DNA of 64,000 nucleotides from Methanosarcina siciliae T4/M (lineage in GTDB: Archaea > Halobacteriota > Methanosarcinia > Methanosarcinales > Methanosarcinaceae), in contig NZ_CP009506.1 of the NCBI RefSeq assembly GCF_000970085.1, positions 4,588,001 through 4,652,000 on the forward strand, in the 5' to 3' direction. Each line of letters starts with the position of its first letter. Within the stretch, counting starts at the first letter, position 1. The notes under the pieces are model-generated. The model saw nothing but the letters and a program-made list of their open reading frames with translations. It was not told the DNA's origin and made no database searches. Positions 35,989 to 45,260 of this stretch are shown here, piece by piece. Made by a program: the position numbers and the translations under genes.

Positions 35989-37374
35989 ATGGTAAAAAAA
36001 TACACTTCAATGGCTTACGCTAAAGCAGATGACATGCTTTTCGGGAACTCAAAATTCCCGGTAAAGGCAGGGCTTGGCCTCGAGATCGGTGCCGGATACA
36101 CAACTCCCGAACTGAACTACGCCCCGAGACCTCAGGCAGGCAAGTCCAAAGAAAAACTCATAAAGGAATACGAAAGGATCACCACCGACGCAATGGCAAG
36201 AATGGTCCAGATCGGTGCCCCCTCCATCGTACTCGAAACCGAACATGTCGAACAGATGTCCAACAATCCAGAGTGGGGAGGCGCTGTTGCACATGCCCAG
36301 AAGACCATCATGGAAGAATACCACGATGAATACGGTATAAAGTGCGCCCTCCGTCACACTATCGGTGACATCCGTGAAGACCGTGACTACCTCCAGCTCA
36401 GAGGAGACAAGTACACCACCTTTATGGAAGCCTTCGAACAGTGCGCCCAGAACGGTGCAGACCTGCTTTCCGTTGAGTCAATGGGTGGTAAGGAAGTATT
36501 CGACTACTCCATCCTCAGGAACGACACTGCAGGTATCCTCTTCGGTATCGGTGTGCTCGGCAGCATGGATATGGAAATGGTCTGGTCCGACATTGCAGAC
36601 ATCGCAAAGAAGAACGGCGTAGTTGCAGCCGGTGACACAGACTGTGCCCAGGCAAACACTGCAATGTTCATCGCAGGCGGTCTCCTTGACAAGAACCTTG
36701 CCCACACCATCGCAATCGTTGCAAGGGCAATCTCTGCAGCAAGGTCTCTCTGTGCATATGAAGCAGGTGCAACCGGCCCTGGAAAGGACTGCGGATACGA
36801 AAACACGATCATAAAGTCCATCTCAGGTGTCCCGATTGCTCAGGAAGGTAAGACCTCTACCTGCGCCCACTCCGACCTGATGGGTAACCTGACCATGCAG
36901 TGCTGTGACCTCTGGTCCAACGAGTCCGTTGAATACCACGGTGAATTCGGCGGTACCACCGTTCAGTGCTGGTCCGAGACTCTTGCATACGACTGTGCCA
37001 TGATGAACACTTCTCTGAAACTCGGCAAAGCAAAGGACCTCAGGGACATCCTCGCCCTCTCTGACAAATACAGAGACCCACAGGGCTATGTCCTCGCCTA
37101 TGACAACGCCTACAAGGTAGGAGAAGCAATTGCAAAGACCGGAGACAACAACTACCTCCGTTCAAAGGCCGCTGCAATCGAGTGCTGTAACATTGTAGAA
37201 GAAGGCATCAACTCCGGAAAGCTGAAGCTCACAAGGTTCGAAACCAATGCTCTTGCAAAGGTTAAAACCGACCTTGAAGCCCTTACCGACGATGCTGACA
37301 AGTTCATGAGTGACAACCTGACCAAATTCAAACAGGAAGTTGCGGTTTTCAAGACCGAAAACTACGGGCTCTAA
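35989..37374 (+). CDS. mtaB: Methanol:corrinoid methyltransferase MtaB
   Basis: 461 residues; ATG 35989 follows 'cggaggga'. MtaB is a TIM-barrel zinc enzyme that breaks the C-O bond of methanol and methylates MtaC. The zinc ligands known from M. barkeri as Glu164, Cys220 and Cys269 are found here at Glu163 (LLSVESMGG), Cys219 (AGDTDCAQA) and Cys268 (GPGKDCGYE), one residue shorter at the N-terminus. Length is normal. It is co-transcribed with mtaC and probably with the membrane-protein gene 52 bases downstream. Codon use is highly biased, as expected for an abundant enzyme. Confidence 0.97.
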   Translation: MVKKYTSMAYAKADDMLFGNSKFPVKAGLGLEIGAGYTTPELNYAPRPQAGKSKEKLIKEYERITTDAMARMVQIGAPSIVLETEHVEQMSNNPEWGGAVAHAQKTIMEEYHDEYGIKCALRHTIGDIREDRDYLQLRGDKYTTFMEAFEQCAQNGADLLSVESMGGKEVFDYSILRNDTAGILFGIGVLGSMDMEMVWSDIADIAKKNGVVAAGDTDCAQANTAMFIAGGLLDKNLAHTIAIVARAISAARSLCAYEAGATGPGKDCGYENTIIKSISGVPIAQEGKTSTCAHSDLMGNLTMQCCDLWSNESVEYHGEFGGTTVQCWSETLAYDCAMMNTSLKLGKAKDLRDILALSDKYRDPQGYVLAYDNAYKVGEAIAKTGDNNYLRSKAAAIECCNIVEEGINSGKLKLTRFETNALAKVKTDLEALTDDADKFMSDNLTKFKQEVAVFKTENYGL

Positions 37375-37426
37375 GCCCTAAACTTCCTTTTTTAATTTTT
37401 CGAAAAATGGCTTCAGGGGAATAATC

Positions 37427-38008
37427 ATGAGCGAAAACGCAGCTTCTACAGTAATAGTTGATAAAACCGCAAACGCCGCTCCTCTCGGCTTTACCGGGCT
37501 GGGCCTTGCTGCAGTTCTGTTAAGTCTGAGCTACATTGGTGTGTACCCTGTGGGGTCAATGATTGTCTCCATGGCAATATTTCTGGGAGGATTTGCCCAG
37601 GTATTTGCAGGAATCATGTCCTGGAAAAAAGGAGATATTTTTGCAGGAACGGCATTTTCAGCATTCGGGCTTTTCTGGTTCTCACTGGCAGGACTGATCG
37701 TAATGCCTGCAATGGGCTGGATTGAAGCCTCATCTGGACTCGCTATGGCCGCATATCTCTTCATCTGGGGTGTGTACACCTTTGTCATGTTGATCATTAC
37801 AATAAAAATAGGAGTCAAAGCCCTTCAGTTTGTATTTGTAACATTATTCATTTTATTTATGCTGCTGGCCGTTGTAAACGCAACCGGAAGTGCCGGACTG
37901 CTTGTGGTGGCTGGATACGTTGGACTTATTATGGGCCTTGCATCTATGTATACGGCTCTTGCCATGGTAATGAATGAAGTCCATGGGAAGACAGTTGCTC
38001 CACTCTAA
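37427..38008 (+). CDS. AceTr/GPR1-FUN34-YaaH family membrane protein
   Basis: 193 residues with six membrane segments (e.g. TGLGLAAVLLSLSYIGV, SMIVSMAIFLGGFAQVFAGI, GYVGLIMGLASMYTALAM). The family signature NPAPLGF appears as NAAPLGFTGLG. 'caggggaata' precedes ATG 37427. Relatives transport acetate, succinate or ammonium. Its place directly behind mtaCB and before a perfect terminator makes it the third gene of the methanol operon, so it may move methanol, acetate or another small product; the substrate is not determinable from sequence. Confidence 0.85.
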   Translation: MSENAASTVIVDKTANAAPLGFTGLGLAAVLLSLSYIGVYPVGSMIVSMAIFLGGFAQVFAGIMSWKKGDIFAGTAFSAFGLFWFSLAGLIVMPAMGWIEASSGLAMAAYLFIWGVYTFVMLIITIKIGVKALQFVFVTLFILFMLLAVVNATGSAGLLVVAGYVGLIMGLASMYTALAMVMNEVHGKTVAPL

Positions 38009-38154
38009 AGATAAAGTAATGACAGCATTACACCCTCAGTATTAGAAAAACGGAACCTGAGGAAAGCACAACACACCAAACCTCGACGACCTACAAAACC
38101 CGTAAAAACGGCAGGGCAAAAACAGGACAGAAAGCCCTAAAAAATTCTCAACCC

Positions 38155-38190
38155 TTGAAAACACAGATTAATTTTAATCTGTGTTTTCAA
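38155..38190 (+). terminator. mtaCB operon terminator
   Basis: Exact 16-bp arms TTGAAAACACAGATTA (38155-38170) and TAATCTGTGTTTTCAA (38175-38190) around ATTT. It is the strongest hairpin in the window and lies 147 bases after the membrane-protein gene. Confidence 0.85.
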
Positions 38191-38395
38191 ATACATACCC
38201 TCTCCGAAATCTATTGATGGTAGTGTCCGCTAATTTATGTACCGCGTTAAGGGAAATGTAGGCGCTCGAGGAATCCCAACATTTTCGATTATTATCTTAC
38301 CATTTTCAATTACCTTATTATTACTCTTTTCGACCCTTTTGAACGGTCTCGCTTATGAAGGAGGATTCAAAAAATTCATCAACGGTGAGTTTCGG

Positions 38396-39364
38396 ATGAA
38401 AGCGGAAAAAAATATGAATAAACCCCGGAACATCTCGTATGCAGGACTCTTTTTCAGTCTTGCACTGACTCTTTTTAAATTATTTGCAGGACTGCTGGGA
38501 CACAGTACGGCACTTCTTGCGGATGCGGTCCGTTCTTTTTCAGAGCTAATTAATGAGCTCGTAAAACTTCTTGACCTTTCTATTGCCGGTAAACCCGAAG
38601 ATTGGAGCCATAATTACGGACATGGAAAAATCATAACCCTCTTTAAGGGAGCGGGAGCATGTATGCTCTTGTTTGCAGGCATCCAGTCAGCAAGTCTGGC
38701 CTCAGGAGAACTGCTTATGTTTATTCAGGGAAGAGAGACAGAAGCTCCTGAAATATTTGCGCTCTCAGCAGCCGCTTTCTCCCTTGTATCAAAAGAAATC
38801 GCTCCTCTTTTCAGCAAGCGAGCCAGGGAACAAGCGGAGGAAATTTCATCGGGAATCGGTTCTTATATCGGGAACTCTCACTTCAGAAGTTTATTCCTTT
38901 CCTGTTTTATTACTCTCGGGATAGGATGTACGTTTCTTCCCGGAAAATACTGGGTTGTGACTGATTCTCTTATTGCGGTTCTTTTAAGCCTTTACATCCT
39001 GGGATCTTCAGGAAGGCTCCTCTACGGTACTGCCAACGAACTCATAGAAGCTTCCCTTGATGAAGAAAATAATCGGAAAATCAGGGAGATAATAAACCGG
39101 ACAGAAGGAGTAATGGGGTCGGGAGAACTTAAAACCAGGAGAATAGGAAACGGGATTGCAATCAATGCCTGTATTACTGTAAATAGCTCTCTTAACATTC
39201 AGGAGGTTGCAGATATTGCAGACCTCGTGGAGGAGAGACTCAAAAAAACCTATGGGGAAGGCATATATACCCTTGTAAAAGCAGAACCTGCCCCTGAGAG
39301 GAGTTGTCCTTTCCAGAAAAAGCTCAGGGTCTTCGAGGAAGGACGAAACAAGATAATAGTATAA
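38396..39364 (+). CDS. CDF-like membrane protein with altered metal site
   Basis: About 322 residues from ATG 38396, chosen because 'ggtgag' lies 7 bases upstream and the family N-terminus (NISYAGLFFSLALTLFKLF) follows; the frame is open to 38237. It has the cation diffusion facilitator layout: five to six membrane segments and a C-terminal ferredoxin-like cytoplasmic domain. The usual HxxxD ligands of helix 2 read RxxxE (LADAVRSFSELIN), and the helix 5 HxxxD reads HxxxL (NSHFRSLFLS). The conserved 'HNYGHGK' after helix 2 remains. It may not transport Zn2+ in the normal way. Confidence 0.78.
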   Translation: MKAEKNMNKPRNISYAGLFFSLALTLFKLFAGLLGHSTALLADAVRSFSELINELVKLLDLSIAGKPEDWSHNYGHGKIITLFKGAGACMLLFAGIQSASLASGELLMFIQGRETEAPEIFALSAAAFSLVSKEIAPLFSKRAREQAEEISSGIGSYIGNSHFRSLFLSCFITLGIGCTFLPGKYWVVTDSLIAVLLSLYILGSSGRLLYGTANELIEASLDEENNRKIREIINRTEGVMGSGELKTRRIGNGIAINACITVNSSLNIQEVADIADLVEERLKKTYGEGIYTLVKAEPAPERSCPFQKKLRVFEEGRNKIIV

Positions 39365-39870
39365 AAGAGAAGGACGAAACAACCAGCCAAAAAAATATAA
39401 ACCCAAAAAAATAAAATAATAGAAAAATAATAGGATAGAGAAAAAAATAAATCCAAATGAGTAAACGGGAAAAATCGCATTCTGGAATTAGCATTTTGAT
39501 CCCTTCTACTTCGAACTTTTATCCATTTAATTAAACTGCTGCCAGGACAAGAAAAAATTCGTCTGGATCTTGCAGAGTTAAAAAGATATTATTCAACTAC
39601 CCAACATTCAACTACTCACATTCAACTACTCAGGTTTCATCAGAATCAGATATCCATTTAGCTACTACATGTTTAACAACTATTCAGACTTTAATTATAA
39701 TAACAGGCTTTAACAAGTACCGGAACCTAACTTTAAACCATAGCTTGAAACCTTATCGGATTGAAGATTACTGGTTGAATATTATACTAAACGCATCACC
39801 CAGAAACGAGTAACTTTCCGGAAAGCCTGAGGAAACTGCTATCCAATTCACAAAAGAGGTAAGTAAGAAA
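39365..39870. other. Intergenic, no gene seen
   Basis: 506 A/T-rich bases. 'attcaactac' repeats three times at 39590-39630. 'aaaagaggtaagtaagaaa' before 39871 is the next gene's ribosome-binding region. No gene or strong hairpin found. Confidence 0.4.
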
Positions 39871-41886
39871 ATGCACTTCAGTCTTGGAATAGATGCAGGG
39901 GGCACCTATACTGATGCCGTTATCATAAGGGATTCCGACGGAGCAGTAGTTGAGTCAAGCAAAGCCCTTACGACTTATCCCGACCCCCTGCCGGGAATGA
40001 AAAACGCAATCGACAGACTGGACCCTGGCTATCTTAAGGATATAAAGCTCGTATCCGTATCTACCACCCTGTCCACAAATACGATTCTGGAAAGCACCGG
40101 ATTTCCGGTCGGGCTGATCATGATAGGGGACTATGTGATCCCTGAGAACCTTCCTACAGACTACTGGATAGCAGTCTCAGGCGGGCACGACAGCGATGGG
40201 GAAGAGCTAAAAGTTCTGGATCTTGATTCTGTGGAAGAATTCGCCCTCAAAGTAAAGAGTAAGGTTTCGGCTTTTGCAGTTTCCTCTTACTTCAGCAACC
40301 GAAACCCCGAGCACGAGCTTGCAGTCAAAAAAGCGGTAAAGGACATTACCGGACACCCTGTCGTATGCGGGCATGAGCTATCCCAGGACCTCGGAGCCTA
40401 TGAAAGAGCTATAACTGCTTTTCTGAACGCCCAGTTAATCCCGATTACCCATAAGTTCATCAAGGCAATAATCAGAGAATTCGAAAGCCGTGGGATCAAC
40501 GCAAACTTGTTGATGTTAAAATGTGACGGGTCGGTGGTTGGAATCGAAGAAGCCCTGGAAAAACCCATCGAGACCATCTTTTCAGGGCCTGCTGCAAGCC
40601 TTGTAGGTGCATCTCACCTCAGCCGGCTTAACACATGTGCCATGATTGACGTTGGCGGCACGAGCACGGACGTAGCCATGATGCAGAACGGACTGCCGGA
40701 ACTCAGCAGTGCAGGGGCAGTAGTAGGAGGCTGGCAGACCCGCGTAAAAGCTATCCGTATGGAGACTTCGGCAACCGGAGGAGACAGCCACATCTGGCTT
40801 AAAGGGGACAGAATCAACGTAGGGCCTCGCCGGGTTATTCCTCTCTGCAGGGCTTCTGTTATCTACCCCGAATTCAGGGAGAAACTCAAGCACAACAGGG
40901 TAGCAAAAGGGTATCTCTGTGAAAATATCCAGGTAACGAAATTTTTTGTCCGCACGGGATTCAGGCCTCTCGAGCTGAAAGCAGGAGAACGGGAGATATA
41001 CAAACATATCGGAAAAGAGCCCGTTGCCTTCGGAGACCTGCTCATTGCACTGAAAAAACGCCCTTCCCCTTCAATACTCGATTCACTCATACAGAAAAGA
41101 CTGATTCAGGCCATAGGTTTTACACCCACCGACGCCCTGCACGTCCTTGGAGAGTATAACGAGTGGGATACGGAAGCTGCAAGGATAGGAGCACATATGC
41201 TCGGGCGGCCCCTGAAGCTAAGCCCCGAGGACCTCAGTGCTGAAGTAAAGCGCAGGGTTGCGCGCAACATTGCCGAAGATCTTATCGCATACCTGATAGA
41301 GGGAATGCCCAGAAATGAAATTGACAGGGTACTTCTGGGAAAGAACTTCACGCGCTTCAGAGTAGAAATTCCCGTTGTCCTTCTCGGGGGCCCCGTGAGG
41401 GCATACGTAGAAGACCTGCGAAAACTAATTAATGCCGAGTTCATAGTCCCCGAATATGCCGATGTTGGAAATGCTGTTGGTGCTCTTGTTGGAAAAGGAA
41501 TTAAAAGAGTAGAGATCCTCATAAAAACCAGACTTGTCCCCAAATCCAGGGAAGAAAAATCAGAAGAGGATGAGGAATACGGTATAGCTCCGGAAAGTGA
41601 AGTTATAGAAAGTGCCATTCAGCAGGAAAAGAAAAACGAGTACATTGTGTTTTCTCCGTCGGAGAGGAAGAAATTTGAAAAATACAATGAAGCTCTGGAA
41701 TATGGAGAAAAACTTGGGAAACAGCTTGTCATGGACTACATGATCGGAGCAGGGCTTGGAAAAGAGGAAATAAGGATAGATGTCAGTAGAAAGCACCTGG
41801 CACCTCCGGGCTGGACTGACGTGCCCCTGGAAACAAAGCTTGTATATGTAGGGGTAGGCTTACCGAAGAATTCTCTTACAGTTTAA
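39871..41886 (+). CDS. Hydantoinase-A/oxoprolinase-like protein, copy 1
   Basis: 671 residues. The N-terminal Hydant_A_N domain begins LGIDAGGTYTDAVIIRDSDG, a phosphate-1 loop of the ASKHA ATPase fold; the Hydantoinase_A domain contains MIDVGGTSTDVAMM and FSGPAAS. A ~120-residue C-terminal extension is not part of standard HyuA, and no HyuB partner is encoded. A run of charged residues (EEKSEEDEEYG) interrupts the C-terminal part. The tandem copy below is clearly related. In this setting, among methanol genes and msrD/msrE, a hydantoinase function seems unlikely; an ATP-dependent activation role is possible but unproven. Confidence 0.8.
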   Translation: MHFSLGIDAGGTYTDAVIIRDSDGAVVESSKALTTYPDPLPGMKNAIDRLDPGYLKDIKLVSVSTTLSTNTILESTGFPVGLIMIGDYVIPENLPTDYWIAVSGGHDSDGEELKVLDLDSVEEFALKVKSKVSAFAVSSYFSNRNPEHELAVKKAVKDITGHPVVCGHELSQDLGAYERAITAFLNAQLIPITHKFIKAIIREFESRGINANLLMLKCDGSVVGIEEALEKPIETIFSGPAASLVGASHLSRLNTCAMIDVGGTSTDVAMMQNGLPELSSAGAVVGGWQTRVKAIRMETSATGGDSHIWLKGDRINVGPRRVIPLCRASVIYPEFREKLKHNRVAKGYLCENIQVTKFFVRTGFRPLELKAGEREIYKHIGKEPVAFGDLLIALKKRPSPSILDSLIQKRLIQAIGFTPTDALHVLGEYNEWDTEAARIGAHMLGRPLKLSPEDLSAEVKRRVARNIAEDLIAYLIEGMPRNEIDRVLLGKNFTRFRVEIPVVLLGGPVRAYVEDLRKLINAEFIVPEYADVGNAVGALVGKGIKRVEILIKTRLVPKSREEKSEEDEEYGIAPESEVIESAIQQEKKNEYIVFSPSERKKFEKYNEALEYGEKLGKQLVMDYMIGAGLGKEEIRIDVSRKHLAPPGWTDVPLETKLVYVGVGLPKNSLTV

Positions 41887-42036
41887 AGGAAAAAATAGGA
41901 AGAGATGTGAATTACTGCACACTATAAATAGAAATATATATCTTGAAACATAACTTTACAAACCCGGCTAAAAAGGGAATTTGTACGGCTGAAAAAGAAA
42001 TCGATCGCCTAAAATAGAGTAAAAAATGGGGCTGTT

Positions 42037-43971
42037 TTGACAATGCAATATAGTCTGGGTATTGACGCAGGTGGGACATACACTGATGCAGTTATCTTAA
42101 GGGATTCGGACAGCCGGATACTGGATACAAGCAAAGCTATTACCACCTATCCAAACCTGATGACCGGAATACGAAATGCAATTGATAAGTTAAACCCGGA
42201 ATATCTCAAGCAAGTAAAACTCGTGTCGGTTTCAACAACCCTCTCGACAAATACAATCCTTGAAAGGACCGGATACCCTGTTGGCCTGATCCTTGTAGGG
42301 GACTACATCATTCCAAAGGAGCTGCCAGCCGACTACTGTATAAAGGTGAAAGGGGGGCACGACAGCAATGGAGACGAACTCTGTCCCCTTGACCTTACGG
42401 CTGTAGAACAGTTTGCAGTGAGTCTCAAAAAGAAAGTGTCCGCATTTGCCGTTTCTTCCTATTTCAGCACTCGAAACCCGGAACATGAGTTAAAGATAAA
42501 GGATGTAATCCTCAAACTTACGGGACATCCTGTGGTCTGCGGGCATGAGCTCTCCCAGGACCTCGGAGCCTATGAAAGAGCAGCAACAGCAGTCTTAAAT
42601 GCCCAGCTAATTCCCATAACATACCAGTTTATCCATTCCATCATGAATGAAGTAAAGGAAAGAAACCTTGATGCGAAGGTTCTGATGTTAAAATGTGACG
42701 GCTCGGTCATAGATATTAAAGGTGCGAAACTGCGCCCGATTGAAACTATTTTTTCAGGCCCCGCTGCAAGTATTATGGGAGCTTCACACCTTTCAGGGCT
42801 TGACACCTGTACGGTAATCGATGTTGGAGGAACAAGCACGGATGTCTCCATAATTAAAAACGGCCTTCCTGAGCTCTGCGAGAAAGGGGCAATTGTTGGG
42901 GGCTGGCAGACCCGCGTAAAAGCTATAAAAATGGAAAGCTCCGCAAACGGGGGAGACAGCCATGTGTGGTTTAAGAAATGCATAAGGATAGGTCCGAGAA
43001 GGGTCATGCCACTCTGTTTTGCTGCGGTAAATTACCCTAACTTTAAAGAAAAACTTGAGAAAAATCCCGTACCATTAAGAACCATGCTCAACGAGCATGT
43101 CCAGCCAACCAAGTTTTTTGTCAGAACCGGAGTAATACCCATTAACCCAACGGAGAGTGAAAAGAAACTGCTTGAAGTTATAGGGGACGAGCCTCTTTCT
43201 ATCCACGAAATATTAAATAAAATGAAGCGTTTTCCTTCTCCTGCGGTTCTGGATTCCCTGCTCAACCAGCGGTCGATCCAGGCAATAGGCTTTACGCCCA
43301 CAGATGCCCTGCACGTCCTTGGGGAATACACGGAATGGGACGTGGAGACCTCCCTGATAGGAGCCAAAAAACTTTCCCGTTTTACTCAACTGGGCGTGCA
43401 CGCCTTCTGTAAGAAAATAAAACAGCAGGTTGCAAGAAATATGGCTTACAGCCTGATATCCTTCATAATGGAAGGTAGGGGAAAAGATGGAATAAAGATG
43501 ATGCTGGAAGAAGAAGTCCCTATCCAGTACAAGGTAAATATCCCCATAGTTCTGCTGGGCGGACCTGTAAAAGCCTACTACGGAGAACTGAAATCTCTTA
43601 TTGATGCGGATATTATCGCCCCCGAACAAGCGAGAGTAGGCAACGCTGTCGGAGCTCTTGTAGGAAAAGGGATTAAAAGAATTGAGATAACTATCAGGCC
43701 TTACTCGATGGAAAACCCGGACCAGAATTTCCTTGTATTTACTCCGGTAGGAAGAAAAAAGTTTGAGCAGTACCGGGCTGCCCTTGAATACTCTCAAAAA
43801 GCCGGGGAAGAATTAATTCTGGATTCCCTGAAAGATTTCGGGCTTCCGGAAAGTTCGATAAAGATAGATACCAGCATAGAGTATCTCGTGCCTCCGGGAT
43901 GGAAGCAGACCCCTATGGAGACAAAGATGACGTTTGTGGGAGTCTGTACTCCAGGTTTTTCAATGGACTGA
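42037..43971 (+). CDS. Hydantoinase-A/oxoprolinase-like protein, copy 2
   Basis: 644 residues, roughly 55-60% similar by eye to copy 1 along its length. It has the same ASKHA loops (LGIDAGGTYTDAVILRDSDS; VIDVGGTSTDVSII) and FSGPAAS. It lacks the acidic insert of copy 1 near residue 560. The start at 42037 gives MTMQYSLGID; a start two codons later (MQYSLGID) is also possible. 150 bases separate it from copy 1, and msrD follows 140 bases downstream on the same strand. Old tandem duplication with shared reading direction suggests one transcription unit, but no operon signal is clear. Confidence 0.8.
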   Translation: MTMQYSLGIDAGGTYTDAVILRDSDSRILDTSKAITTYPNLMTGIRNAIDKLNPEYLKQVKLVSVSTTLSTNTILERTGYPVGLILVGDYIIPKELPADYCIKVKGGHDSNGDELCPLDLTAVEQFAVSLKKKVSAFAVSSYFSTRNPEHELKIKDVILKLTGHPVVCGHELSQDLGAYERAATAVLNAQLIPITYQFIHSIMNEVKERNLDAKVLMLKCDGSVIDIKGAKLRPIETIFSGPAASIMGASHLSGLDTCTVIDVGGTSTDVSIIKNGLPELCEKGAIVGGWQTRVKAIKMESSANGGDSHVWFKKCIRIGPRRVMPLCFAAVNYPNFKEKLEKNPVPLRTMLNEHVQPTKFFVRTGVIPINPTESEKKLLEVIGDEPLSIHEILNKMKRFPSPAVLDSLLNQRSIQAIGFTPTDALHVLGEYTEWDVETSLIGAKKLSRFTQLGVHAFCKKIKQQVARNMAYSLISFIMEGRGKDGIKMMLEEEVPIQYKVNIPIVLLGGPVKAYYGELKSLIDADIIAPEQARVGNAVGALVGKGIKRIEITIRPYSMENPDQNFLVFTPVGRKKFEQYRAALEYSQKAGEELILDSLKDFGLPESSIKIDTSIEYLVPPGWKQTPMETKMTFVGVCTPGFSMD

Positions 43972-44111
43972 ATCCTATAGTTATGCCCCCAGAAAACAGG
44001 TAGTTTGAAAAAATGCCGGTGAAATTGAAAAGAACAGCCAATGGACCAGCCTGCCGGGAAGAAGGATCGGCAGCATATCGCAGCACATTATACTGCAGGA
44101 AGTAGGAAGAT

Positions 44112-44897
44112 ATGGAATCTTCACTTATTGATCTTGTTTTCCGCTCCGATAAAAGAAAAAACCTTCTTATACTGCTGGATAGCGGTTCAAAAAACATTGA
44201 TGAAATCAAGGATGAACTGGATGTTACTGCCACGTCAATTCTCCCCCAGATAAAGAAATTGATAGACAGCGACCTTATCGTTCAGGAAGACCGGATGTAC
44301 AAACTCACGGTACTCGGAGAGTTCATAATCAAAAAGGTAAAGCCCCTAATCAGCGCCCTTGAGGTTGTGGAAAAAAATAACTCTTACTGGACAGGGCACG
44401 ACCTGAATTCAATCCCCCGCCACCTGCTCGAAAGAATCTCAGAGCTTGGAGACTGCACTCTTATAGAGCCGGACCTGAACCATATTTATGAGCCCTCCCA
44501 GAAAATTATTGATAGCATGGCCGATGTAAAAATGGTCTCAACCTTTGCTTCATATTTTAATCCTGCCTATTTACCCCTGTACGTTGAACTTGGCAGAAAG
44601 GATGCCGAACTATCTCTTAATTTTACGCAGTCAGTCTGGGACCATCTCTCAAACGAGCACTCAAATATGATAAAAGAGCTAATGAGCATGGATAATGTGA
44701 GCCTTTATATCTCGAAAGAGGGAATAAAGCTAACTGAAATTACAGTCACTGATAGAATAATGCTCCTTGGGCTCTTTGACAAAAATGGAAAGTTCGACCA
44801 GCAGTTTATTATGAGTTTTGAGCCTGTTGCCCTGCGCTGGGGCCAGGAATTGTTTGATTATTTCAAGAGACTTTCCAAGCAGGTTAATAAGATATGA
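44112..44897 (+). CDS. msrD: Msr-family regulator, MsrD by position
   Basis: 261 residues; 'aggaagtaggaag' precedes ATG 44112. The winged helix is at residues ~3-75 (SLIDLVFRSDKRKNLLILL, then SILPQIKKLIDSDLIVQ), and the FilR1 domain at ~115-255 (KNGKFDQQFIMSFEPVALRWGQEL). In M. acetivorans a pair of adjacent regulators, MsrD and MsrE, controls mtaCB2, which matches the arrangement here; names are assigned on that remembered synteny. They probably bind near the mtaCB promoter 9 kb upstream. Confidence 0.8.
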   Translation: MESSLIDLVFRSDKRKNLLILLDSGSKNIDEIKDELDVTATSILPQIKKLIDSDLIVQEDRMYKLTVLGEFIIKKVKPLISALEVVEKNNSYWTGHDLNSIPRHLLERISELGDCTLIEPDLNHIYEPSQKIIDSMADVKMVSTFASYFNPAYLPLYVELGRKDAELSLNFTQSVWDHLSNEHSNMIKELMSMDNVSLYISKEGIKLTEITVTDRIMLLGLFDKNGKFDQQFIMSFEPVALRWGQELFDYFKRLSKQVNKI

Positions 44898-45260
44898 CTT
44901 TAAAATGACCTTATAAGAGGAAAGGCACAGATAAATTCATAAACTTATATAAAATATAGATACTGTGTCTGCATCCAAACATGTGAGAGGAAGATAGAGA
45001 AAAAGTTTCCGAATGAGGTTAGGATGTGGGGCTCCCAGGAACGAAAAAATAATGAAAAATAATTATATATCTTATAGTGGTAGTTTGTTACGTTAAAAGG
45101 GCGATTTTAAGAATGTTCTATAGTTACTAACCTGAAGGTACTTTTTCCATCAAAAGTGATAATGGCGAGAAAGAAAGGAAAAAGAAGTGCATACACTTCT
45201 GGTATAGAGATATATACAATGTTAGATATAACAGGATAAAAACATAAGAGAGGGAATCAG
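44898..45260. other. msrD-msrE intergenic
   Basis: 363 bases. TATA-like 'aattatatatctta' at about 45059-45072 is a likely msrE promoter with a leader of ~165 bases. No gene seen. Confidence 0.4.
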
